Shown one piece after another: positions 47,216 to 57,002 of a stretch of DNA of 64,000 bases. The stretch spans positions 2,108,001-2,172,000 of the forward strand of contig JAUIRK010001052.1 of NCBI GenBank assembly GCA_030549495.1, read 5' to 3'. This stretch comes from Nectonema munidae. Lineage: Eukaryota > Nematomorpha > Nectonematoida > Nectonematidae. Every line of letters starts with the position of its first letter. Position 1 is the first letter of the stretch. The translations under genes were made by a program, and so were the position numbers. The notes under the pieces are model-generated. The model was not told the origin of the DNA and did no database searches. It worked only from the letters and a program-made list of their open reading frames with translations.

Positions 47216-47286
47216 GGCTTGAGTAAGGTTGGTTAGATACTGGGTTTCGATAACTCAAGGTCTTTGCTTCGATCCAGCATCAAGCC
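47216..47286 (+). other. tRNA-like sequence, probably a decayed tRNA or SINE head
   Basis: 71 nt with tRNA geometry. The acceptor stem is a perfect 7 bp (GGCTTGA / TCAAGCC) and the anticodon stem is 5 bp (TGGGT / ACTCA) around the loop TTCGATA. That gives anticodon CGA with T before it. A TTCGATC loop lies in the T-arm position. The T stem is mostly unpaired and the D stem is only GTA/TAC. CGA would mean serine, but there is no long variable arm. I therefore read it as a degenerate tRNA or tRNA-derived repeat and not a working gene. Confidence 0.4.
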
Positions 47287-47984
47287 TACTTTCTTCATAG
47301 TTCGTTACGAGCACCGCAATTGTGCCTTTTTGATAAAAACACCCCTGCACTACCCTTATCTTTACTGTACTTTATTGAGTGACAAATGGGCAAATTATAA
47401 AATTTTCAATGTGAGAAGTTGTTTTCATGTTTCCTTAATATTTTTCTAATCTATTATTATTATTATACTAGCGGGTACCATGGTCGTTTCTCGCTGCGCT
47501 CGAAACATAGAATCTTATTATTATATAGATTAAATGTCAATAATGTTTAAATTAATGTTATTGATTAACCTTCTCAGGACACAATTGGGCTTTTTACTCC
47601 AGATAATTGATATGCAATAACTATTGCTAATAATGCAAAATAATGTGCAAAAATAAAGTTAATCTGTCTCTTAGACACACTTGAACAAACCAATAAATTT
47701 AACTCAAAAAAAGACTTAATTTTCCTTTGGTCTTTTACATTTTTTAACTAAGTTGATACTGATGGTAAATGAAAATAAAATAAGACACATTCAACATTAG
47801 CATTTTTCCTTTTAGTTTCAACACGACCGTAAAGCTTTCTTTTGATGGAACGTTGAGCAAAAATACTTAATTTTGATGTTTATTAAACTTTTCATTTATC
47901 TATTTTCTTCAAATCGAGTTAAATCGTTCTTAATTTCTCAAATAAAACCAACAATTATGAAGCAGTTGTAATTAAGGACTTAAC

Positions 47985-48052
47985 CTGATTGAGAACTTCG
48001 CCAGGTTCTAATCCAAATTTACCGTAATGATCCTTACCAAACTGAAGAAAGC
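47985..48052 (-). CDS. Possible single internal exon of an unidentified gene
   Basis: 68 nt between CCACAG and GTTAAG on the minus strand. It encodes, after two leading bases, FLQFGKDHYGKFGLEPGEVL and then NQ. The composition (Gly, Asp, His, Pro) is unlike the surrounding AT noise. No neighbouring exon of matching phase was identified, and I do not recognise the protein. Confidence 0.3.
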
Positions 48053-48296
48053 CTGTGGTTATAAGTAAAACTGACTTCTTACTTTTTTGTGATAAAAACA
48101 TTAAAATTGAATTTTTTTGTTATGTTAAGAGTTTTTTCTTAAATGAAAAAATTTCTTTCAAAATTCTTATTTTTTTTTGTGAAGCATTTTTCTGTCCTTT
48201 TGGTATATTTTTACCATTCGTATTCTTTGAAAGTGATCCATTTATAGTTATGCCATTATTCAACAACAATACATTATTTCATCTAAACTTATGCTA

Positions 48297-48655
48297 GAGT
48301 TAAAATCAGAAAACTTATATTTATAAAAATATTCCCCAATTTTTTCTAAATCTTTATTACTCAAATTACCCATATGTCTTCTCATAAAATATCCTTTGGA
48401 CTTCATTAAAATGTGTTGTTTTAATTTTTTTATTTCCATCTTTATCAAGAGAATAATAGTACACTTGTTCACTTGTTGTTATAAATCGTTCAACCTTTAA
48501 AAACTCTCTATATGTAAAGCAATCAATTTTAACAATATAAACATTTTGAATATATGTACTGACTGGAGTGATAAAGACTTGATGCCTTACATGTTGGCCT
48601 TTATCTGTATTCATTAACAAATATGCACCAAAAAACTTATTTAAATTTAAAATAT
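48297..48655 (-). pseudogene. Unidentified coding-looking stretch with one frameshift
   Basis: On the minus strand an open frame from about 48655 reads NKFFGAYLLMNTDKGQHVRH and later FTYREFLKVERFITTSEQVY, then SLDKDGNKKIKTTHFNEVQ, to a stop near 48366. Dropping one G in the GGG at that point continues it as NLSNKDLEKIGEYFYKYKFS down to 48260. Residue use is protein-like (charged and aromatic mix), but I recognise no family, and no start or splice frame is certain. It could be a relic of a mobile element or a decayed gene. Confidence 0.3.
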
Positions 48656-48982
48656 GAAGGATTCTTTGACTTCTTTTTAAAATTTATATTTTTCTATTTC
48701 AAAATTTCATTTAAGATTTCAGAAAAAAAATGGAAAGAGTCTACTTTCATTTTGATAGCATAATTGAGGAATATGAGTAGTTGTGAGCTTTATCACTGTA
48801 TGAGTGAGTGCTCAATGAGCTCCAAAATCATTAGCAGGACTTGTGACCAAACGCCAGCATTTTAGAAGTAGAAATGTAGGAAGTATATTTCTTTTTTGAA
48901 TTCTAATTATTTGAAGGTCAGAATTAACACCACGAATAAAATCAAGGACTAGTGAGGAACTCGAGAAATCACTTGATTCATA

Positions 48983-49210
48983 CAGTGCCAAATAAAAGGA
49001 ACGGAAATTTCAAGTTTTAATGTATATGCTCTATGATTATTTTCCGATTTTTTCTGTTCTTTTTTATTCGTAGTGTTAATACTGATTTTCTGATGATAGA
49101 AGAGTTAGTAGCGTCCGCCTTTAGCATGCATGATACAACGACTAAAAAGATGTTTTTATAGTAATTGAGGAAGTTTTGCAAAATCTTCTATCGAATCAAT
49201 TATGACGTGT
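48983..49210 (-). mobile_element. Tc1/mariner 3' end remnant
   Basis: The minus strand reads IEDFAKLPQLL, then SRCIMHAKGGRY and a stop. This is the typical C-terminal end of Tc1-type transposases, where Arg-Cys and Ala-Lys-Gly-Gly are conserved. About 100 nt later the strand ends at a Tc1-like terminus, CAGTGCCAAATAAAAGG on the plus strand at 48983, next to TA at 48981-48982. An internal near-inverted pair built on ATTAACAC(C/T)ACGAATAAAA lies at about 48923 and 49060. The 5' part of the element is missing. Confidence 0.65.
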
Positions 49211-50259
49211 TAGAATTTATGGAGGGATAAATATATTAAAAAAGGGTTAGTTGGGCAGATTAAAAAAGTAAATTAATGGTTAATTTGTCGTAGAATTTTA
49301 TTAATTTTTAAGCTGTGAAATGAAATAAATATTTTTATAATAAAAAAACAAAGCTAATCGATTGATCTCTAATGCTATCTGGCTATCAAAATTAGCATTT
49401 TCAATTGGCATTGTATCTCATATGAATTAATTATATTTAAAACTTCAAAGAAAAATCATCTTATTTGTGATTTTAATAGATTTATCAAATATCAAAATTT
49501 AGGTTATTAGTCAAAAAAATTAACTCAAAAATTTTAATTTTGAGATGAGCTGTAATATTTAAATCATTTTTTGGCAGGTTTGACTGATTTAAGAATTTTA
49601 GCTTCCTCCACCTCTTAATTGTAATAGATGCGTAGTACAATTATCATCCTTCTCTTAAAGTTAAACCAAAAGATAAAAAATAACAATTAAATCTTAAAAA
49701 TAATTTCTTTAAAATTTGAAAAAAAATCACTTTAACTTGAAATGCTATAAAAAGTATGATACCTGCTACGAGTTACGACCCAGCTCCAGAGGCTTTGTTC
49801 AGAGGCTTCATCGGCACTAGTGACTAAATTTAAAGAAAAGCAACATTTTGCTTTACAATAATTGGAATATATTAAAACATTGAAGTTTACCTTGAAATTA
49901 TTGATCCAATTTTTTAAGGGAAATGTGACCTAAATAAGCTGTATAAACAATTAAGTAGTGGAGATGCTTTATAAAAACTGATTTAATATGGCAACTTCAC
50001 AGTGTGCGCGTTTATTTTAGCAAACTGTTTTCAAAAGAAGATCATAATCGATACGATAGAAATATTCATCTTTAAATATTTTTTCTTTCAGGCTTAAGGG
50101 AATTTAATAAATCAAACGTCTTTAAACAATAAGAAGAAGATAGAAGAAGCATATTTCTTGCAATACACATAAATATTTAATTAAATACTATACTAATATA
50201 GCATTTAATAGCTTACAAATATAGCTAATGGAAAAAGATATAAGATTATGAATAAAATA
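49211..50259. other. AT-rich stretch, nothing identified
   Basis: No coding frame or RNA gene supported. A GC-richer patch at about 49760-49830 resembles a dispersed-repeat edge but could not be classed. Confidence 0.5.
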
Positions 50260-50560
50260 ATAAGGACCAGTGCCGGATTAACATAATAGCAGATGTGGCA
50301 GCTGCTACAGGCCCCGCGCTTTACAAGGGCCCCGCGCTTATTTGAAAAATGCGTCTAAAAAACTTTTAAAGTTTTCTTCAATTCTTCTTTTATATTTCCT
50401 CCTTAAAATAAATTTTTGCTCTTGAATTTTGTGGTTTTTATCTTTTTTGTAGAATCTAGATGAATTTTAATAAAAAAATTTTTTACTTCCTGACTATCAT
50501 TTGTAAATTTAATCGATCTGCTACAGGCCCCGCACTTGGTAGACCGGCACTAATAAGGAC
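50260..50560. mobile_element. hAT-type MITE with 8-bp target duplications
   Basis: The element is 50268-50552 (285 bp). The left end is CAGTGCCGG and the right end, read inward, is TAGTGCCGG (8 of 9 identical). ATAAGGAC is duplicated exactly at 50260-50267 and 50553-50560. The 8-bp duplication with CAG/TAG ends is the hAT signature. The interior has two copies of CTGCTACAGGCCCCGC, near 50307 and 50519. It is much richer in GC than its surroundings and has no ORF. Confidence 0.85.
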
Positions 50561-52313
50561 ACATAAGGCATAATAGGGTAGCTATTTAGCATGAGTGAAA
50601 AGAGAAGGTTAATATCTCAAATTTAGAGAGTTTTAATGGCAAATTAAAACAATATTACTTTTAAGATATATACAGATTAAAAACGCAAATAATCTGGGAA
50701 GGAGAAACAACAACTTTGAATTCATAGAAGATTAAAATTATTTAATTTATTGGTTCATTTCTCTACATTAAATTCTACAGAGACTTGCTAAAATTTTCTT
50801 CAGTTCTTATTTGTAAAATTTTTAAGAATACTTTTAATAATCCTCTTATGTCCTCACAACTTAAGCGTTTCCACTCTGATAAGTGTATTCAACCTGCATC
50901 CTCGAAAATTTTTTTAATTTTTGGGAGAATGCATTGCTCAACAAGTATACATGCTGATACACTTTTATATTTTGCAAAGCTAAAGTTAAATCTCAAACTC
51001 GAAAACTATTAAAAATTTTAAGGCATATTCTCAGCTTTTAAATATGAACAAGACATATTCCCACCTAATTCATTTCCGAATAACAAATCAACAAAAACAT
51101 ACGCTTCTCTCTTACAAGCAACGCTACAAACCAGCAATATTAGTATATATGTTTCACAAATATCTACCAGAAACACTTTTAACACTGCTAAACCCAAAAT
51201 ATCCCTCAATCCCAAAGTGTGCACTGTTATATCAAACGGACTCTCCAAAAGATTAGCTATAGCTTTTTTAATCAATAAAGTTAATTTAGAATTATACTTA
51301 CTTTTTTAACTAATTTATTTAGCAAAGATCAAAACTAGAAATAAATAAATTAGGCTTAACTTTTACTAATTTTACTCGTAGGTTACACTTTCAAACTAGT
51401 AAAATTTGGTACACCTTAATGGATTTTGGACAAAAGACTTTTCAATTAGTATGTGCAAGTAATTATTTTACAAATTTATTGGTCCTTAATAATTTAATTT
51501 ATGAAAATTTGGTCAAAAGCAATTTAATTGGTGAGTGGAACTAATTTTTTTCTCAGTGAAACATATTCGATATAAGAAGGATAAAACTCGGTTATAGTGA
51601 TGATAATAGTTGTCGATGTATGCAATATGGGGGAAGGAGAGGGGGGGGGGGTGGTAGGATTAGACAAACTATTGTTCTTTTTAGTTTTCAATTAACTTCA
51701 TAGTAACATTTTTGTAAATTGATGACATAAGGGTTAAGCTATATATTTAAGATGAATATTTGTATGAAATTCATTAAACAAATTATCATCGAACCAAGCA
51801 AGACCAACTGGTTCGAGACCCTACACTTATCCACCAAGGACAAGAAAAACCTGTATTTATTAAAAATATAAAATTTATAATGCCACTTTTTATTAAAAAC
51901 CTATATTTATAATTTATATTGTTTCCTTGTTGTTTTACTCTTTATTATCTGAAAAATTTAAGCAAATTTTTTATTGTATTTTTTTTTTTGAAAAGAATCT
52001 TTTTTTTGTCTTGGAACTAATTATCTTTTCATAGAATTGCAAACAATGTGTTAAAAAATACATGAAAATGATGTATTTTTTGTGTAAGTTTTCTTGAAAG
52101 ATTTAATATATTTCAAGGGTTGCGATAAAGTAAAATGTGAGAAACGCTCCATTAGAGAATATCATATATATATGAAAGCGAAATGCATTATAACAAAAGG
52201 GTTCTTGTGAAAACTGGTCTATTTAAAGAGCTGGTCGGCTTAAAGTGTTGTCGTATGAGTTTGACTCAGGGATGGATTTACCCGGGGGGGGGGGAGAGGG
52301 GGCGATCGAAAAG
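50561..52313. other. AT-rich stretch with two poly-G runs
   Basis: Open frames at 50785-51012 (+) and 51018-51275 (either strand) have no recognisable motif. Poly-G runs of 11 nt lie at 51641-51651 and 52284-52294. A tRNA B-box-like GGTTCGAGACC at about 51810 has no matching A box. Confidence 0.5.
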
Positions 52314-52567
52314 CCCCTGTTTTTTATGGTTGAGTTTTTGGTTGGGGATATGTACACACATTTCAAAAAATAAGCTCATATGAAATGAAATTATAAAAAC
52401 AATGTAGCAATTAAACAATTTAGTAACTTTGAAATTGAATCCCCTGTTTTTTATAGTTGAGTTTTTGTTTGGGGAAATGTACACACATTTCAAAAAATAA
52501 GCTCATATGAAATGAAATTATAAAAACAATGTAGCAATTAAACAATGTAGTAACTTTGAAATTGAAT
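52314..52567 (+). repeat. 127-bp tandem duplication
   Basis: Two adjacent copies, 52314-52440 and 52441-52567, differ at only a few positions (for example TTATGG versus TTATAG near the start). The low divergence suggests a recent duplication. Non-coding. Confidence 0.9.
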
Positions 52568-52657
52568 CTTTATGATAAAGGGTAAATGTAGTGTGGTATT
52601 TTCATTGAATAAAGTACTAATTTGCAGCTAACATCGAGCTATGGATAATCTAGCAGA

Positions 52658-52727
52658 AGCGAGGCCTAAACCCGGAACTCAGATCAATAGCAGCGCTTCT
52701 AACCTCGCAGCCACTAAACCACTTACG
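52658..52727 (-). repeat. Possible tRNA-derived SINE head
   Basis: On the minus strand a good A-box-like TGGTTTAGTGG (52721-52711) is followed about 30 nt later by GAGTTCCGGGTTT, which resembles a weak B box. The spacing fits a tRNA promoter. The sequence is GC-rich against its flanks. No tail or duplications were seen. Confidence 0.4.
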
Positions 52728-52739
52728 TTTTGATAAAAA

Positions 52740-54804
52740 CGTAAAAGTTAGTTTAAACTTTTAAATAACAACTTTTCACGATAGAAAATATTAGAAAAAA
52801 ATTCGAAAAAGTGGCACAGCCCCCCTCCCCTAAATTTTTGACCAAGATCGATATCTTTTCAATTGTTCTTTGAGGCCTTGAATCTCTCTCTTTATAATGC
52901 AATTTTTCACTCTATTCTTTTGAACGCGGAAAGTGATTCTATTACCTGGTAGCACATATTTGACGCCAATCTTTTATTATTATTTTCTCACTACTTTTAT
53001 TTATGTACTCCTTTGTTTTGTTGTTCATGGTCAAAATCTTTCTCCTCTGGATGTTATATTCTTGCATCTATGGATGTTCCATTAATGCATTTATATTCAC
53101 AATTATATACTAATATTACCATCCCATCTTTCTTTATTTTAAAGATTCCTTGCACTAAAACTTTTATAGCTTAATGAAATTGAAGCATTCAATCATTTAA
53201 CTGATTAATTATTGGAATCTATGCTGCCTATGATGATTGAAGTTCTTCGGATAAATTATAAAAACGCGTAGTAGCAGAAAAATAAATATTATTAATAAGA
53301 ATGACTTTCATTTGTTTAAGGTGTCCTATTTTTTTTAATTTTTAAAAAAGATACTAGGGGAAAATAGAGTTCAATCTATGTAATAAAGAAAATAAACGTG
53401 CACTTCTTATAGTTCCAATTATTATCTCAACATTTAATACAAGTAATGGATTTTTAGCGTATATTTTTTAATTAGGGCTTCTTTGACTACGAGTATTTTT
53501 TTTTAATTTGACTTCAAATTAATTTTCATAAAACAAAACAGGAGATTGCATAATGAAAACTCATAAATGTAAACACATGTAAATAGAATAAAAATAGGAA
53601 TTATAAATGGTCTGGAAGAGGGCACCAGAGAAAAAAGGAGAAAAGAGAGAGTGCGACCCTATAATTTGCATTTGTATCTTCTAGCTTTGTGACTCGTCTT
53701 GTGAGAATAAGTTCGCTAGATTTATACGGGTTGCGATATACTTGTTATTCTTTGACATAAATTTATAAAATTATCTATACGTATGCTATTCAAATGAAGG
53801 TTATATAAACCATGCCCGTTTTTGTATAAGAGATATAAAATGTGAACTATTTATATTGTAAAAATTATACTAGTTTTAAAAAATAAAAATTTTATGTTAA
53901 AATACACTCAAAAATCACATTATTCCAAAATTCTCATTTATGAAATACCGCGAATAAAACAATTGTATGCTTGATCACTTAGCATGTCAAGTTTCGCGTC
54001 AAAAAACACTTGATGAGAATGAAAGAAATTAGACTTTCTTCCACATCTGAAATATTTTCTAACTTTGCGAGGAAGTTTCTTCAATAGCCCTGTGTATCTA
54101 CAAACATGCTTCTCTGTGTTTTGTTTTTTTGTGAAAAGCCAACATATTTACAATATTAAGAACGGCATGCTAAACTGGAATGAGCAATATTTAAAATACG
54201 CAAGATAGGAGTTTTTAAAGAAATAAACAATTATTTTTGTTAATATTTAATGTAATATATAAAAGGATAGAAAAAAGTGGGATCTAAGCTCTTTTCAGAG
54301 TGAGCTGATAATGCTTTCAGTAGCGCTTGATTTGAAGAGAATTTGGGGTTTTTTATAGTTAAGATTGCGAGATAGCTCATTTGGGATTTTTCCACTTTTT
54401 CACTAGCTTAACAACGGAATTTTGGGAGATTTATAAGAATCCCTGTTTTCCATTATCTTTTATGTAAAAAAAGAGGTTTAGAAAAATTAAGTTTTAAAGG
54501 TGATTGTTTATCTCTTTTTTACTATTAAAAACAGAACTTTTACTTTCAAAGTACTGATCAACACCAAATTTATTATCTAACGTTTTTTTAACTGATTTAG
54601 GAAAATTTTGATGTGCTGAATCTAAAAATAACATTGATTTTGCTCAATCAAACTTTCTGAATTACGCCACTTGTTTTTTTTGATGTTTTGTTTACATGTA
54701 AGAGTATTTTCAATTTAAATGATACAAAATTCTTTTTTATTTTTTGAAATAAAATAACACTAAAGAGTTTGCTAGTGTCAATTCATGATATACTATTTTT
54801 ATTT
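52740..54804. other. AT-rich stretch, nothing identified
   Basis: No supported coding region, RNA gene or organised repeat. Confidence 0.5.
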
Positions 54805-55610
54805 TAGGTGTAAATAATTTGGCGTTGACCAGAAGAACTTGGTGATTGGGAGAAAGCTTAAGCGCTACACATGATATGCTAGCCATGCACCGAGTATCTG
54901 CGTCAATGAGCCAAATGCAAGAAAAGTTGTCTGTAGTTTATGGGATTCCTATGTTTTAGAGGGAGCTGACAAATCATGGCACTGACTGGTTATTCTGCAC
55001 TATTTATCTGACTGGGATCAACAGAACAAATCGCAGCAGCTTAAAGTATCCTGATTTTGAATTAGCACGTCGTCATGTAGCTCTAATTTATGACATTAGT
55101 GATGAAGATTTGTCTAGTGGTCAAGAAAATGAAGAAAAGAATAAGAAGAAGAAATAGATCCTTTATTTTTGCTCCACATCCTTTTTCGAAAATGAATGAA
55201 ATGTTTTTTTTCGCAATCTCAGCTTGTCAAATTCAGCATCCAGATTGAATTAAAAACTTAAACTGTTCAGCATTACAAGAAGAAGGACTGGCCTGTGAAA
55301 ACAGAATTGGTGTCAGACCAAATAATGGTATCAACAACACTCTTCTAGACAGAAACAGGATACTCTTTCCACCGCTGCACACTAAACTTGGCATAATTAA
55401 ACAGCCCACAAAAGCTCTGGACAAAGAAGGTTGGGACCTCAATTACTTGATCAAACTTTTCTAAATTTAACCATAAAAAAGTTGAAATGTGGCATCTTTG
55501 ATCATTCTCAAATCTGTCAACTCATCAGAGATCCTGAGTTTGAAAACTCAATCAATGAAGTGAAACTGGAAGCGAAGATTTTCGATATTCATTTTTTGTG
55601 TTAAGGCGAA
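54805..55610 (+). pseudogene. Second broken copy of the uncharacterised multicopy protein family
   Basis: Plus-strand frames read LGDWEKA and ALHMIC (matching the LSDQDKSFAPH region of the copy at 21962-22821). Then come INRTNRSSLKYPDFELARRH and an acidic DISDEDLSSGQENEEK. After what looks like an internal deletion it reads HYKKKDWPVK, LLDRNRILFPPLHTKLGII, KQPTKALDKEGWDLNYL and KLKCGIFDHSQICQLIRDPE. It thus preserves the C-terminal half that the other copy lacks, and the two overlap only in the N-terminal part. Several frameshifts and stops. Opposite orientation and a distant site mean the family spreads in the genome. Confidence 0.72.
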
Positions 55611-57002
55611 GTCTTTAAATGAATATTTAAACTCAATTTTTTTTTATTATTTTAGCTTTATTTAATATAGTAGACAACTCAAGAAGCAATAATATAGCGA
55701 GAAATTTGAACAAGACTACACAAATTTTTCTAGGAGTGAGGCAAATATTTTTATAGCACATAACTATATAAGATACTTTTTCTCGGTGGCCAGAAAGTAT
55801 TTTCAATAATTTAAATCTTAAAACAGCCATGTCAAACTTTTTTTTGGATGGACTAATTTTAATTTCTGGACTCATTTTTCATTCCTAGATTTTTTTTTGA
55901 AAAGTTTAAAACAAAGAATTTAGGAATGAATACAAAAGATTATTCGGATTAAAATAATAAGGAGTTTTGACTTATTTAAAAAAAATTGTCAATATCTGTT
56001 TGTATATTACTGCTTTTTATTAAAAAAATTTATTTGAGAATTTTTGATGTTTTCAATAGAAGAAAAAAATACATCACTATATATATTTTAAAGAGGGGTG
56101 CACGCACATGGTTGAAATTTGTCAAGGAAGAAGATGTTTTTTTTAAATGATTTTAACATGTCAGTTCAATACAACCATTCTTTATATTAGTTATATAAAA
56201 ATTGGTCTTGAAAAGACTTTGAAAAATGATGAAGGTGTTAATGCTATCAAAGTGAATGAGAAAATGGAAAGGAATAATTTAGGGCTAAAATTTTGTACCT
56301 GCCTCCAATTTTGTAGGGGGTAGCGAAAAAGTCTTTTTCACCCTCTTGGAATGAAATTTAGGGGAGGGTGTCGTTCCCTTTGCCCCCTGGTTACAAATGC
56401 ATCACTATTTTATAAGTCAAATATATTCATCAAAATTTTTAGTTCTTTGCAAAAATGCAATTATTTTTTCCGTTTATAATTCTTTATAATCTTGTACAAT
56501 ATTAAAAAAGATTATTTTTTTGAATATGAATATTATATAGGACGTAAATGTTAAAAACTATTACTTCAATAATCATGTTAATAAAATCACATAATTTGAT
56601 CTTCAAAATATGAAACTTGAATAAATGGTCGGCGGCATCAAATGATAAAGTGGCAACCGTTTGGCCCGTAGGCCATGGATTGGACATCGTTGGTTTAAAA
56701 GATTTATCTCTATTGATAATAGTAACTGAAGGAGTTAAATTAACCTAATAGTATACATAAGTTGGGATAAATGCCCTGATTATATTTGCTAAATATAATT
56801 TAAAAAATCAAGCCTTTTATTACAGAATTCAATTGTATAGCAGCTTTATTCAGATATTCATTTTATTTATTTTCGGTTTATTTTATGAGAATTGCATTGA
56901 TTATACTGTTTTTACATTCTCCTTCAAATCTTCCTCAATAAAGCTTATAAGTATTATAATCTCAAATAAATCTTAAATGATTTAATTATATTAGTTCTAT
57001 TG
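55611..57002. other. AT-rich stretch before the minisatellite
   Basis: No supported gene. 56280-56400 holds a GC-richer patch with GGGGGTAGCG and TTTAGGGGAGGGTGTCG that looks like a decayed repeat but could not be classed. Confidence 0.5.

Noticed and set aside
47466-47510. ACTAGCGGGTACCATGG-type sequence resembling a widespread Helitron/MITE edge
   Set aside because: Only one edge seen; no matching end or duplication.
51018-51275. 85-codon minus and 70-codon plus overlapping frames
   Set aside because: Neither has a recognisable domain, a splice context or a convincing start.
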